A stretch of DNA of 64,000 nucleotides from Lysinibacillus antri (GCF_003977595.1 NZ_RYYR01000002.1:1-64000), one strand, 5' to 3'. Counted from the first letter of the stretch, positions 45,495 through 55,248 are shown. The notes: generated by a model not told the origin, from the sequence alone. Made by a program: numbers and translations.

Positions 45495-46088
45495 CTAAAT
45501 GACATTCCACTCACGTAAAATGCGCTCTAATTGTATTTTTGCATCTTCAATTGTACCGTTGTTATTAATTACCGCGTCCGCCCCCTGTTCCTTTACAGAC
45601 AGTGGTAATTGAGAACGAATCCGCGCTTTTGCATCTTCTTCACTTAATTGATTGCGCTCCATTAGTCGTTTTAATTGCGTTTCTTCATCAACAGAAACAA
45701 CTAAAATCTTTTCTACATAATGTTGGAGTTTACTCTCAAAAAGCAATGGTATATCCATTATGACCGTTTTTTCGCCATTTGTTACATACTCATCACGTTG
45801 ACGTAACATCTCAGCTCGAATCGCTGGATGAATAATATCATTTAATACTTTTCGTTTTGATTCATCATGAAAAATAATAGAACCTACTTTTGCGCGATCC
45901 ATTTCGCCATTTTCACTGATGACATCTGCACCGAATGCTTCCGCAATTTTTCGCAACGTTTCTGTTCCAGGTTCCACTACTTGACGTGCGACTAAATCCG
46001 CGTCAACAATTGGAATGTTATATTCTTTTAACATCTTCGCCACCGTACTTTTCCCACTTGCAATACTACCTGTTAACCCAATAATCAT
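45495..46088 (-). CDS. coaE: Dephospho-CoA kinase
   Basis: 197 residues from the ATG at 46088. P-loop GLTGSIASGKST at the start; typical IVDADLVARQVVEPG and IPLLFES. Last step of coenzyme A synthesis. The frame is open upstream into mutM, but a ribosome site (GGGTGTGGGGGA) and family length support 46088. 19 bases after mutM. Confidence 0.95.
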   Translation of the reverse strand: MIIGLTGSIASGKSTVAKMLKEYNIPIVDADLVARQVVEPGTETLRKIAEAFGADVISENGEMDRAKVGSIIFHDESKRKVLNDIIHPAIRAEMLRQRDEYVTNGEKTVIMDIPLLFESKLQHYVEKILVVSVDEETQLKRLMERNQLSEEDAKARIRSQLPLSVKEQGADAVINNNGTIEDAKIQLERILREWNVI

Positions 46089-46107
46089 ACTATCCCCCAC
46101 ACCCTTG

Positions 46108-46980
46108 CTAATGTTGACATTGAGGACAATATACGGAAGTTCGCCCACCAATGACCATCGATTTTGTTGAAGTGCCGCAATTCGAACAAACTTTCTTTCC
46201 GTACATTTTGAGACGATGTTGCATCCCGCCTGCTTCCCCATTGATATTACGGTAGTCAGAAATAGTAGAGCCTCCGTTATCAATACTTTCCTGTAAAATG
46301 TGCCGAATTACTTCAAACAATTCGATTTTTCTCTTATTACTAATTCGATTTGTTTTTCTTGCTGGATGAATGCTCATTTTAAATAAAGATTCTGTTGCAT
46401 AAATGTTGCCACAGCCAGAAATAACCTGTCCATCCATTATGACTTCTTTTATTGGCTTATTTTGATATTTTGGCAGCTCACATTTAGCAAGAAAATAATC
46501 ACATGCCTTTTCATCAAAAGGTTCTGGTGCCATTTGTAAAAGTGGTGGATGTTCATCTTCTTTTACCATAAACCGCATTTCGCCAAATCTTCGGATATCC
46601 GAATACACAAGAAGCTCACCAGTCGTTAAATAAAGAATCGCATGCCAATGTTTACGAAATTTCGCTTCTGTAATTTCATCCAAACTTCCTACGACAAACC
46701 AGGCACCCGTCATCCCTAAATGATTCACAAAAAGATAATCCACTTCATTTTTCATCAAATAAAAATAAATGTATTTCGACCGGCGTGTAATTTTTGCAAT
46801 GTCCATCCCCTGTAACGCTTGTTCAAACAGCTCTGGCTCCATTGCTTTCACAATACATTGTTTTCCTTCTGCCCAAGATGTATAAATTGTTTTGGAAAGT
46901 TCCACATGATCAATGGTTTTTCCTTCTACTCTTGGGATGAGGGCCCGAACGACACCTTCTACTTCTGGTAACTCAGGCAT
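46108..46980 (-). CDS. mutM: Formamidopyrimidine-DNA glycosylase
   Basis: 290 residues. N-terminal MPELPEVE with nucleophile P2 and E3, helix-two-turn-helix region (QVISGCGNIYATESLF), and C-terminal zinc finger (CSNCGTSTKSMVIGGRTSVYCPQC in outline: C-x2-C ... C-x2-C). Removes 8-oxoguanine and other oxidised purines. Between polA and coaE, an operon of repair and replication genes. Confidence 0.96.
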   Translation of the reverse strand: MPELPEVEGVVRALIPRVEGKTIDHVELSKTIYTSWAEGKQCIVKAMEPELFEQALQGMDIAKITRRSKYIYFYLMKNEVDYLFVNHLGMTGAWFVVGSLDEITEAKFRKHWHAILYLTTGELLVYSDIRRFGEMRFMVKEDEHPPLLQMAPEPFDEKACDYFLAKCELPKYQNKPIKEVIMDGQVISGCGNIYATESLFKMSIHPARKTNRISNKRKIELFEVIRHILQESIDNGGSTISDYRNINGEAGGMQHRLKMYGKKVCSNCGTSTKSMVIGGRTSVYCPQCQH

Positions 46981-46992
46981 ATGTCCACTTCC

Positions 46993-49617
46993 TTATTTCG
47001 CATCGTACCAAGTGTTACCATATGAGAAATCAACTTTTAACGGAACCGAAAGCTCAATGGCATGTTCCATTACTTCTGGTACAATTCGTTCTAATATTTC
47101 AATTTCATCTTTTGGTGCTTCGAAAATTAACTCATCGTGCACTTGTAATAATAACTTCGATTGTAAACCTTCTTCTTTTAAGCGTGCATCCATATCAACC
47201 ATCGCTTTTTTTATAATGTCTGCGGCACTTCCTTGAATTGGTGTATTCATGGCTGTTCGCTCTGCAAAGCTACGTAAATTAAAGTTTCGGCTCGTGATAT
47301 CCGGTAAATATCTTCGGCGATTTAAGATCGTTGTCACATAGCCTTTTAATTTCGCGTCTTGTACGATATTGTCCATATATTCTTTAACACCAGGGAAGCT
47401 TTGCAAATATTTATCAATAAATTCACTTGCTTCTTTTCTTGTAATGTCTAAATTTTGAGATAATCCATAATCACTAATGCCATAAACAATTCCGAAATTT
47501 ACCGCTTTTGCCGCGCGACGCATATTGGATGTCACTTCTTCCGCTGGTACGTGGAAAACATCCATGGCAGTACGCGTATGAATATCCATTCCTTGTCTGA
47601 AGGCATCAACTAAATTGGAATCATTCGACATATGCGCAAGCACACGTAATTCGATTTGTGAATAATCGGCTGCAAACAGCACCCAACCCTCTTGAGATGG
47701 AACAAAGGCTTGACGTATTCTTCTGCCTTCTTCTAGGCGAATCGGGATATTTTGTAAGTTTGGATCTGTTGAACTTAATCGCCCTGTCGCAGTAAGGGCT
47801 TGCTGGAATCGCGTATGCACTTTGCTATCTTCTTGATGGACTTCTTTCATTAGACCTTCAATATAAGTTGATTGCAATTTCGCAAGTTGTCGATAATCTA
47901 AAATATATTTTACAATCTGGTGCTCTGATTGAAGTTTTTCCAATACGTCCGCAGCAGTAGAGTAACCTGTCTTTGTTTTCTTAATGGCTGGCAATCCTAA
48001 TTTTTCGAATAAAATAACGCCCAATTGTTTTGGTGAATTAATATTAAAGTTTTCACCAGCTAAGTCGTAAATTTCCGCCTCAAGAGAAGAGATTTTTTGG
48101 AGTAAGTCCTCTCCCATTTTCTCTAACGTTTCAATATTGACTTTCACACCTTCACTTTCCATCGCTCCTAAAATCGTAGCTAATGGCAGTTCAAGATTAT
48201 AATATAATTCGAATTGTTCGTTTTCCTTTAGTTTTTCTTCCACAATCGGTTGTAACGACCAGATGGCAAACGCTTTTCTACAAATATGCTCTGCCAGTAC
48301 GTTTTCTTCAGGAACCTTCCATTTTGCGCCTTTTCCATAAATCGTTTCATTCGCTTGCACATCTGTATAGCCAAATTCCTTTGCAAGCGTGGCAATGTCA
48401 TCACCTGAAATGGCCGGGTTGGTAATGTACGAAGCAAGCAACATATCAAATTCTACACCGCGTAAGTTAATGTCCATTCGCTTTAAAATGGCTTGAGCTG
48501 CTTTACTATCGGACATATATTTTTTCTTTGTTTCATCTTCTAACCAAGTTTTAATTGCTTCGTTGCCATGCATGTTTTCGAATGAGACATAAAAACTGCT
48601 GCCCCCATCTGTAAAACCAAAACCTAGTATGCGACAAGTATGGTAATGTTCATTTTCTAGCTCCACATGAATGGCCATCGTGTCTTGAAGCATGTCTGCT
48701 GTTACGTTTTCAACAATTTCAAATTCAAGCGCTGCTGTTTCTTTTTCTTCCACTTGAAACTCACTTTTTTCAATTAGTGATTTAAACGATAGTTCTTGCC
48801 AAATATTTAATACTTCTTCTTCATTTGGTCCTGGATAGTTTAAATCTTCTAAAGAAATATCAATTGGTGCCTCAGTAAAAATTGTGGCAAGCTTTTTCGA
48901 AAGTTTGGCTTGTTCTTCATTTTCCACAAGTTTTTCTTTCATTTTCGATTTTTTCATGCCTTCAATTTGTTCATACAATGCTTCAACTGATCCGTATTCT
49001 TTTAATAATTTAATGGCTGTTTTTTCGCCAACACCTGGTACCCCCGGAATATTATCGGAAGCATCCCCCATTAAGCCCTTCATATCAATAATTTGAAGTG
49101 GTGTTAGACCATATTTTTCTTCAATATGGCTCGGCGTATACTTTTCAATATCTGTTATACCTTTACGTGTGATATAAACAGTTGTTTTATTAGTAGCTAG
49201 CTGCGTTAAGTCTTTATCACCTGAAACAATGATGACATCCATATCTTGTTCTGCTTGTTTTGCCAGGGTTCCAATGATATCGTCTGCTTCGTAAAGTTCT
49301 TTTTCATAGCGTTTTATTTGATATGCATCGATTAGTTTTCGTAAATATGGGAACTGTTCCGATAATTCTGGTGGCGTCTTTTGTCTGCCGCCTTTATACT
49401 CTTCAAATGATTCATGGCGGAAAGTCGTTTTGCCCGCATCAAAAGCTACTAACATTTTTGTCGGCTTTTCTTCTTCTACTATTTTTTGAAGCATTGTTGT
49501 AAAACCATACACGGCATTTGTATGGATCCCACTATCATTCGTTAACAATGGCAATGCAAAAAATGCGCGGTAGGCTAAACTATTCCCATCTAGTAATAGT
49601 AACTTTTCTTTTCCCAT
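46993..49617 (-). CDS. polA: DNA polymerase I
   Basis: 874 residues. Intact 5'-3' nuclease domain (1-290; DGNSLAYRAFFA, VSGDKDLTQL, GLMGDASDNIPGV). The middle 3'-5' exonuclease domain lacks the catalytic acidic motif (AIHVELENEHYHT instead of DxE), so no proofreading is expected, as in other Bacillus Pol I. Polymerase domain motifs DYSQIELR, AVNFGIVYGIS and QVHDELIFE are intact. First gene of polA-mutM-coaE. Confidence 0.96.
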   Translation of the reverse strand: MGKEKLLLLDGNSLAYRAFFALPLLTNDSGIHTNAVYGFTTMLQKIVEEEKPTKMLVAFDAGKTTFRHESFEEYKGGRQKTPPELSEQFPYLRKLIDAYQIKRYEKELYEADDIIGTLAKQAEQDMDVIIVSGDKDLTQLATNKTTVYITRKGITDIEKYTPSHIEEKYGLTPLQIIDMKGLMGDASDNIPGVPGVGEKTAIKLLKEYGSVEALYEQIEGMKKSKMKEKLVENEEQAKLSKKLATIFTEAPIDISLEDLNYPGPNEEEVLNIWQELSFKSLIEKSEFQVEEKETAALEFEIVENVTADMLQDTMAIHVELENEHYHTCRILGFGFTDGGSSFYVSFENMHGNEAIKTWLEDETKKKYMSDSKAAQAILKRMDINLRGVEFDMLLASYITNPAISGDDIATLAKEFGYTDVQANETIYGKGAKWKVPEENVLAEHICRKAFAIWSLQPIVEEKLKENEQFELYYNLELPLATILGAMESEGVKVNIETLEKMGEDLLQKISSLEAEIYDLAGENFNINSPKQLGVILFEKLGLPAIKKTKTGYSTAADVLEKLQSEHQIVKYILDYRQLAKLQSTYIEGLMKEVHQEDSKVHTRFQQALTATGRLSSTDPNLQNIPIRLEEGRRIRQAFVPSQEGWVLFAADYSQIELRVLAHMSNDSNLVDAFRQGMDIHTRTAMDVFHVPAEEVTSNMRRAAKAVNFGIVYGISDYGLSQNLDITRKEASEFIDKYLQSFPGVKEYMDNIVQDAKLKGYVTTILNRRRYLPDITSRNFNLRSFAERTAMNTPIQGSAADIIKKAMVDMDARLKEEGLQSKLLLQVHDELIFEAPKDEIEILERIVPEVMEHAIELSVPLKVDFSYGNTWYDAK

Positions 49618-49700
49618 TCAGATTCTCCTTCATATGTAAAACGTAACTTTACAAAAGTGCTCTTTCTACTTTATCGTTATTGGTGCTTTTTTTCCATTAT

Positions 49701-49739
49701 AAAACACGTATCAACCGTTAGACGATCAATACGTGTTTT
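49701..49739 (-). terminator. Terminator-like hairpin after the membrane-protein gene
   Basis: An 11-bp stem (49701-49711 with 49729-49739) lies 11 bases after the stop codon at 49750. The T-rich tail on the minus strand is short. Confidence 0.65.
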
Positions 49740-49749
49740 AAAGTAATAT

Positions 49750-50175
49750 TTAATTTTTATAGGAAGCTTTTTTTCGAGGATAAAAGATCTCCTCAAAGAT
49801 AACCGTTATTAAAAATGCATTCATAAAGGAGATGACAAGGTATAGCGGCATACCACCTAACTCATAGACCATTAATGAGCGCCAAAACACTTCCACAAAT
49901 CCTATTTGAGTAAAGAAAAAAATCATCCCAACGCCAACTTGCCATAAAGGACGTGGATCTTTTCGTTGATGAAATTTCAAAACTTTTTTAAAACTATTTC
50001 TAACTTCTTCTGCAATAAAAAGTGTTATAAAAAATAGCGGTAAGAATGTGATTGGTATATAGAAAATTTCAATTTTTGTCCACGTATATGGTGTTGGGGT
50101 AAATAAAGCAGTAATTGAACAAGCCATGATGAACGCTAACAATACATTTTGGATCCATTTATTTAGTTTGTTCAC
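49750..50175 (-). CDS. Membrane protein of unknown function
   Basis: 141 residues with four hydrophobic segments (about 10-28, 35-55, 82-100 and 108-128), separated by a basic loop (RNSFKKVLKFHQRKDPRP). No family recognised. Good ribosome site (AGGGGGA). It stands between hflKC and polA with its own terminator. Confidence 0.7.
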   Translation of the reverse strand: MNKLNKWIQNVLLAFIMACSITALFTPTPYTWTKIEIFYIPITFLPLFFITLFIAEEVRNSFKKVLKFHQRKDPRPLWQVGVGMIFFFTQIGFVEVFWRSLMVYELGGMPLYLVISFMNAFLITVIFEEIFYPRKKASYKN

Positions 50176-50282
50176 TGTTATTCCCCCTGTTCGTTTCTAT
50201 GTAAATTACTATATTATTATAGCAAGAATTATATTATTTTAAAGTAGTAAATTATGTGAATTTAATAGAATCATATAAAAAA

Positions 50283-50316
50283 CCACCTATTAAACGGTTT
50301 CCCGGATAATAGATGG
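50283..50316 (-). terminator. Terminator of hflKC
   Basis: A 10-bp stem (50283-50292 with 50307-50316) is followed on the minus strand by TTTTTTATA. Confidence 0.85.
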
Positions 50317-50329
50317 CTTCAACTAATTG

Positions 50330-51352
50330 TTATTCAACATACCCTGATAACACACTTGCATAAGGTGAATCGGATGGTAAGATAATCATTGTATCTTCAC
50401 CAATTGTTTGTTTATACGATTCTAATGTACGGTAAAGGGAATAAAACTCTGGGTCTTTCGAGAATTCACGGTTATAAATTTTCGCCGCTTCTGATTCCCC
50501 ATCCGCTCGTATAAGTGCCGCTTCCTTCTCTGCTGTGGCTAGTAACTCCTGCACTTGTCTGTCGGTTTGCGCTTCGATACGATTTTTTTCTGCATCCCCT
50601 TCTGATAAATACTTTTGGGCAATAGATTCACGTTCTGAAATCATGCGCGTGTAAACAGACTGTTCGTTTTCTGCTGGTAAATCCGTACGACGAATACGAA
50701 CATCCACTACTTCAATGCCAAAGTTTCCGTCTTTTAAAAACTCATTTACTTCTTTTGTGACTTGATCATTAATACTTCCTCGAGACGAGTTTTCATCATT
50801 AATAATTTGATCATAATTTAATTGACCCAGTTGCGTTCGAATAACAGAGTAAATAAATTCCTCCATACGCGATTCGGCATTAATGAGTGTACCCGCATTT
50901 GAAATTAACGCCTTTGGATCGGTCACTCGCCATACTGCATAATTATCAATAATGATTCGTTTTTTATCTAATGTATTAATTTCTTCTTCCGTCATATCAT
51001 ATGTCATTAAATTTTTCGGTAATGTCGTCACACTTTGGATAAATGGAATTTTAAAGTTTAATCCCGGTTCATTTTCGTATTTTACGACTTCTCCAAATTG
51101 ACGAACGACACGATACTCATTTTCTTTTACAATATAGACGTTTGCTAAAAGAATAACTAATACCGCAAAAATCGCTGTTAAAATAATGGCTGACTTCGCA
51201 AATTGACGACCGTTAATTGGTTTCTTCCCTTTTTCTTTAATAATTTTTGCTTCTTTTATATCGACAACATCATCTTTTTTCTTTTTATTACCAAAGAGAG
51301 ATTTAATAAATTTTTCTAAGTCGCCATCGAACTGGTTGTTATTGTTACTCAT
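50330..51352 (-). CDS. hflC: HflC, stomatin/prohibitin-family protease modulator
   Basis: 340 residues. A cytosolic N-terminal stretch of about 50 residues precedes one membrane helix (AIILTAIFAVLVILLANVYIV), followed by an SPFH domain (ENEYRVVRQFGEVVKYENEPGLNF in part) and a helical coiled tail. With HflK it forms a membrane cage around FtsH in well-studied bacteria. Four-base overlap with hflK. The N-terminal extension (KKKKDDVVDIKEAKIIKEK) is longer than in E. coli HflC. Confidence 0.9.
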   Translation of the reverse strand: MSNNNNQFDGDLEKFIKSLFGNKKKKDDVVDIKEAKIIKEKGKKPINGRQFAKSAIILTAIFAVLVILLANVYIVKENEYRVVRQFGEVVKYENEPGLNFKIPFIQSVTTLPKNLMTYDMTEEEINTLDKKRIIIDNYAVWRVTDPKALISNAGTLINAESRMEEFIYSVIRTQLGQLNYDQIINDENSSRGSINDQVTKEVNEFLKDGNFGIEVVDVRIRRTDLPAENEQSVYTRMISERESIAQKYLSEGDAEKNRIEAQTDRQVQELLATAEKEAALIRADGESEAAKIYNREFSKDPEFYSLYRTLESYKQTIGEDTMIILPSDSPYASVLSGYVE

Positions 51353-52320
51353 TGTTTGCCGCCCCCTTCCGTCGATTCTTCACCCGTTTTCGGTGATGAA
51401 TTTGTCATTGGTTGAAGTGGTAAGTATTTCAATGTCTCTCCATTATCATTCATAATGTAAATTTGGGCACCTGGTAACACGGCTTCTAATGTCTCTAAAA
51501 TTAAACGTTGACGTGTAATTTCTTTATTTCCTTCATACTGTTCATATAATTTTGTAAAGACCGCTACTTCCCCTTCAGCCTGTTGGATACGGGCAACCTT
51601 TTCCCCTTCTGCACGAGAAATAATAGCATCTTTTTCCCCTTGTGCTTCACTTAATTTTTGGTTTTCATATTTACGTGCTTCATTTGTTTTTGTATTTTTC
51701 GTTTCGCGGGCATCTGTCACTGCTGTAAAGGCCGCACGCACTTCCGCATTTGGTAGCTCCACATCTTGTAATTTAACCCCTAAAATACTTACACCAATAT
51801 CGTACTTTTCAATTAACGTTACTAGTAAATCACGTGTATTCGCTTCAATATCGGCTTTTCCATCTGTTAGTGCATTATCAATTGTTGAACTCCCTATAAT
51901 GGAACGAATGGCACTAGATGTGGCATTATGTAATATTTCTTTTGGATCTGCTGCATTAAATAGATATTTTTCTGGGTCTGTAATTTTCCACTGTACGACT
52001 AAATCTGTTAGTACAATATTTTCATCCCCAGTAATCATTTTAGTTTCATTATCAAACGATTCAATTTCACCATCTTTTGTTTGTTTGTAGCCAAATTGAA
52101 GACTGTATGTTTCTTTTGAAAGGACCTCTACTTTTTGAATTGGCCATGGTAATTTAAAATGTAAACCTGAATCCGTTATTGTTTCATCTGCATTACCAAA
52201 AGTGATTACAACTGCTTGTTCGGACTCATCTACGGTATACCAGGAAGTAAATACAGCAATTAACGCAACGACAGCGACAATCGACATTCCCGCGATTAAC
52301 AATGTTCTTTTTACACTCAT
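51349..52320 (-). CDS. hflK: HflK, stomatin/prohibitin-family protease modulator
   Basis: 323 residues. One N-terminal membrane helix (LLIAGMSIVAVVALIAVF), SPFH domain (VDESEQAVVITFGNADETI), coiled tail (EARKYENQKLSEAQGEKDA), and a Ser/Gly-rich end. Partner of HflC, upstream in the same operon with a 4-base overlap. Lacks the Gly-rich N-terminal leader of E. coli HflK. Confidence 0.9.
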   Translation of the reverse strand: MSVKRTLLIAGMSIVAVVALIAVFTSWYTVDESEQAVVITFGNADETITDSGLHFKLPWPIQKVEVLSKETYSLQFGYKQTKDGEIESFDNETKMITGDENIVLTDLVVQWKITDPEKYLFNAADPKEILHNATSSAIRSIIGSSTIDNALTDGKADIEANTRDLLVTLIEKYDIGVSILGVKLQDVELPNAEVRAAFTAVTDARETKNTKTNEARKYENQKLSEAQGEKDAIISRAEGEKVARIQQAEGEVAVFTKLYEQYEGNKEITRQRLILETLEAVLPGAQIYIMNDNGETLKYLPLQPMTNSSPKTGEESTEGGGKQ

Positions 52321-52446
52321 CTATATCCTCCTTACTCGGCTAACTTATGATTATCTTATTTACGGAAGTAATCGATAAAAAGTTTCAAAAAGTTTTAAAG
52401 ACAAGTGATTTATTCGAAATATCGTTCATTCAATCCTCGAAAAAAA

Positions 52447-52475
52447 AGAAAATGCCCTTTTTGCTAGGACATTTT
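52447..52475 (-). terminator. Terminator of phoPR
   Basis: An 11-bp stem (52447-52457 with 52465-52475, one wobble) is followed on the minus strand by CTTTTTTTTT. Confidence 0.88.
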
Positions 52476-52532
52476 CAAATGGTTCACACTATGCACTTTT
52501 CGCACAAACTAAATCTGAAACAGGGGGTTTCT

Positions 52533-52592
52533 ATGTTTAGAATAAAAGATTCGTATGAAGATAACGTAACAGGAATGTTAAGCAATTGTTAA
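52533..52592 (+). CDS. Possible 19-residue peptide antisense to the phoR 3' end
   Basis: A short frame (MFRIKDSYEDNVTGMLSNC) has a good ribosome site, CAGGGGG, about 6 bases upstream of ATG. It ends one base beyond the phoR stop codon on the opposite strand. Nothing else supports it. It may be chance. Confidence 0.2.
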   Translation: MFRIKDSYEDNVTGMLSNC

Positions 52593-54043
52593 TTTCTTTT
52601 TTTACGTAAAGGAATATATACGATCATACAAGTTCCTTTTCCTACCGTACTATTCACTTGGATCTTCCCATAATGTGCTTCAATAATATGTTTTACAATG
52701 GCGAGTCCTAACCCCGTTCCCCCTGAATTACGACTTCGCGCTTTATCTACACGGTAAAAACGTTCGAAAACCCGAGCGATTTCACTTTTATCAATCCCCA
52801 TACCTTCATCTTCTACTTCAACGATCCCGTACTCGTCGTTTTTCTTTATGCGTAACGTAATTGTCGTATTTTCAGGAGAATATGTAATGGCATTTGTAAT
52901 AAGGTTCGTAAAAATTTGAATTAATCGGTTAAAATCTCCTGCCACAGTCACATCTCGTGCAATATCCACATTAAACTGCATATTTTTTTCATCCAGACGT
53001 GGACTTGTTAATTCCACCGCACGTATTAACACTTCTTGTAAACTCGTCGGCATAATTTTCACAGAGAAACCATGCTGTTCAAGTCTGGACAACTCCAGAA
53101 GATCTTCAATGAGCATTTGTAGTCGATTACTTTCTTGATGGATGATATCTAAAAAGGAAATGAGCATTTTCTCGTCTTTAAACGCACCATCTAATAATGT
53201 TTCCGAAAACCCTTTTATTGATGTAATTGGTGTTCGTAGCTCGTGAGATACATTGGCGACAAAATCTTTTCTTATTTGCTCAAGACGAATAAGCTCCGAA
53301 ATATCATGCATGACAATAACGACACCTAACCAGCGACCATGCTCCCCAACAACTGGCGCACCATAGATTTGCTTATATTGGATTTCTTGATTCACTTCAA
53401 TTTCAATTTGTTTCCGATAAGGTAATTCGGTTAAAAAGACATGGTCAATAAACTCTTCAATTCTTTTAGGTAATCCTAAAGTAAGAAAATTTTTGTCCTT
53501 CACTTCATCTAAATCTAGCTGAAACCCATCGAGAAATTGGCGATTTACTATGGATACTGTAGCTTCTCGATCAATCATAATGAGGGCGCTACCCATGTTT
53601 TCAATTAATGTTTTTAATCGTTCATTTTCAATTTCGCGAATTTTTTCGATTTCCTGTAAGTTGCGGGCTAATAAATTGACCGAGTTTCTTAATTCAACGA
53701 TATTGGCAGGTCCAACTGCAAACGCACGGGAACGATAATTTCCCTTTGTTAATTCTCGAGCCGTCTGCGTAATGTTTTCAATAGGGTCTAACAAATTACG
53801 GATTAGTTTACCGTTAATTAAACAAATTAAAATAAAGGAAACCACTAATAAAAATGTAATAATAAATGCAAATTGTTTCTTTATATAATCAATTTGATCT
53901 GTATCTAAATCGATATTATTTTCGGAAAAGTAATTGACAATATAGAACGGAAAAAGCTGGCCTAAGACAAAGCCAAGGACAGCTAGAACGGAACCGGTTA
54001 GTATAATGTAAAAAAGAAACAACTTATTACCGTATGATCTCAT
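52589..54043 (-). CDS. phoR: Sensor histidine kinase PhoR with a short extracellular loop
   Basis: 484 residues. Two membrane helices (about 8-32 and 53-75) are separated by only about 22 residues, compared with a folded domain of over 100 in B. subtilis PhoR (579 residues). HAMP (76-130), a PAS domain (about 135-240), phospho-acceptor VSHELRTPITSIKG and an ATPase domain with N and G boxes (DEGMGI, GGTGLGLAIV). Phosphate-starvation sensor paired with PhoP; start overlaps phoP by 4 bases. Confidence 0.92.
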   Translation of the reverse strand: MRSYGNKLFLFYIILTGSVLAVLGFVLGQLFPFYIVNYFSENNIDLDTDQIDYIKKQFAFIITFLLVVSFILICLINGKLIRNLLDPIENITQTARELTKGNYRSRAFAVGPANIVELRNSVNLLARNLQEIEKIREIENERLKTLIENMGSALIMIDREATVSIVNRQFLDGFQLDLDEVKDKNFLTLGLPKRIEEFIDHVFLTELPYRKQIEIEVNQEIQYKQIYGAPVVGEHGRWLGVVIVMHDISELIRLEQIRKDFVANVSHELRTPITSIKGFSETLLDGAFKDEKMLISFLDIIHQESNRLQMLIEDLLELSRLEQHGFSVKIMPTSLQEVLIRAVELTSPRLDEKNMQFNVDIARDVTVAGDFNRLIQIFTNLITNAITYSPENTTITLRIKKNDEYGIVEVEDEGMGIDKSEIARVFERFYRVDKARSRNSGGTGLGLAIVKHIIEAHYGKIQVNSTVGKGTCMIVYIPLRKKRN

Positions 54044-54753
54044 ATAGATTTTGGCTCCTCGAACTTATAACCAATTCCCCTAATTGTTTTAATAAATTTT
54101 GGTTTTCTACTATTTTCTTCAATCTTATCTCGCAAATGACTAATATGAACATCTACAATCCGTGTATCCCCTGCAAAATCATAATTCCATACAGCACTTA
54201 ACAATTGATCTCGTGTAAGGACACGATTTTTATTTTCGAGTAAATGGATTAACAACTCAAACTCTTTCGGTGTAAATTCTAATGGAACATCATCTAAAAA
54301 CGCTTCGAAACGTTCAGGAAATACTTGTAACTTGCCATAATGATAAACACTTTTTTCATTGTCGTCTTGTTCCTGCACTGGAGCTTGCGTAAATCTTCTC
54401 AGTACTGCTTTTACTCGGGCAACGACTTCTCGAGGACTGAACGGTTTCGTCATATAATCATCTGCCCCTAGCTCTAACCCAAGCACTTTATCGAATTCGT
54501 CGTCTCGTGCTGTTAACATAATAATTGGAATGTTGCTCTTTTGGCTACGTAATTCCTTACATACTTCCATTCCATCCATTGTAGGTAACATTAAATCTAA
54601 AATAATTAAATCTGGTGCATGTTCAAGTGCTGTTTCTAAACCTACTTTTCCATCATGGGCAAGTAATACTTCATAACCAACACGTTCTAAATTATATTGT
54701 AATAATGTTGCAATCGATACTTCATCTTCAACTACTAAAACTGTTTTTGTCAT
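54040..54753 (-). CDS. phoP: Phosphate-regulon response regulator PhoP
   Basis: 237 residues from the ATG at 54753, with TTTGGAGGAAAG upstream. Receiver domain (VVEDEVSIATLL; phospho-acceptor in LIILDLMLP at about D53; lysine in YMTKPFSP) and OmpR-type winged helix (TRIVDVHISHLRDKIE, TIRGIGYKFE). Regulates phosphate uptake and teichoic acid genes. In-frame ATG at 54807 lacks a site. Confidence 0.95.
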   Translation of the reverse strand: MTKTVLVVEDEVSIATLLQYNLERVGYEVLLAHDGKVGLETALEHAPDLIILDLMLPTMDGMEVCKELRSQKSNIPIIMLTARDDEFDKVLGLELGADDYMTKPFSPREVVARVKAVLRRFTQAPVQEQDDNEKSVYHYGKLQVFPERFEAFLDDVPLEFTPKEFELLIHLLENKNRVLTRDQLLSAVWNYDFAGDTRIVDVHISHLRDKIEENSRKPKFIKTIRGIGYKFEEPKSI

Positions 54754-54810
54754 AAAAAACTTTCCTCCAAAATTGATTTGAAACCCCCATTTCAAATCAG
54801 TATGCATTTT

Positions 54811-55248
54811 TTAATCCGGAGGTAATACTTTTAAGACACCTTCGATTACCTGTATATTTTTTTCTTTAGAAGCTTTTACGTAAATATCGACTACATTTGA
54901 ATGGACATCGACATGTTGAACTTCTAATACAATTTCAATCGTTTCGTAGTGAAACACTGGCTCTAAATAAACTAAATTTTGTTCCCGGATATGAGAACCA
55001 GGTCCAGGTAAATGTTTGGATATTGCAGAAGTGATGATTCCATTTAACATAATAATAGGTACCAGTGGCCGTTTATATGGCGTTTGAGCAGCATAATCGT
55101 GCTGAACATATAATGGATTACTATCATTCGTTAAACCTAAATATAACAATAAATCTTTATCCTCGATTTTTTCTGTTAGCTGTAACCTTTCACCAACCGT
55201 TATTTCATCAATCTTCTTTCCAATCTTTGTACCCTTTCTTAGTAACAA
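54811..55248 (-). CDS. MaoC-like hot-dog-fold protein
   Basis: 145 residues. MaoC/(R)-specific enoyl-CoA hydratase fold: KIDEITVGERLQLTEKI at the start and GLTNDSNPLYVQHDYA in place of the usual D-x-x-NPxHxD hydratase motif. The catalytic histidine position after NPL is tyrosine, and a histidine comes three residues later, so hydratase activity is uncertain. Conserved upstream of phoP in Bacillales. Role unknown. Confidence 0.8.
   Translation of the reverse strand: MLLRKGTKIGKKIDEITVGERLQLTEKIEDKDLLLYLGLTNDSNPLYVQHDYAAQTPYKRPLVPIIMLNGIITSAISKHLPGPGSHIREQNLVYLEPVFHYETIEIVLEVQHVDVHSNVVDIYVKASKEKNIQVIEGVLKVLPPD

Noticed and set aside
46089-46283. 65-residue N-terminal extension of coaE
   Set aside because: It overlaps the end of mutM in another frame, and the P-loop lies at the family position only when starting at 46088.
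46993-49617. polA exonuclease loss as a mutation
   Set aside because: Loss of the 3'-5' catalytic acids is normal for Bacillus-type Pol I and not a defect of this strain.
52347-52532. Longer frame leading into the 19-residue peptide
   Set aside because: It reads through the phoPR terminator and has no ribosome site.
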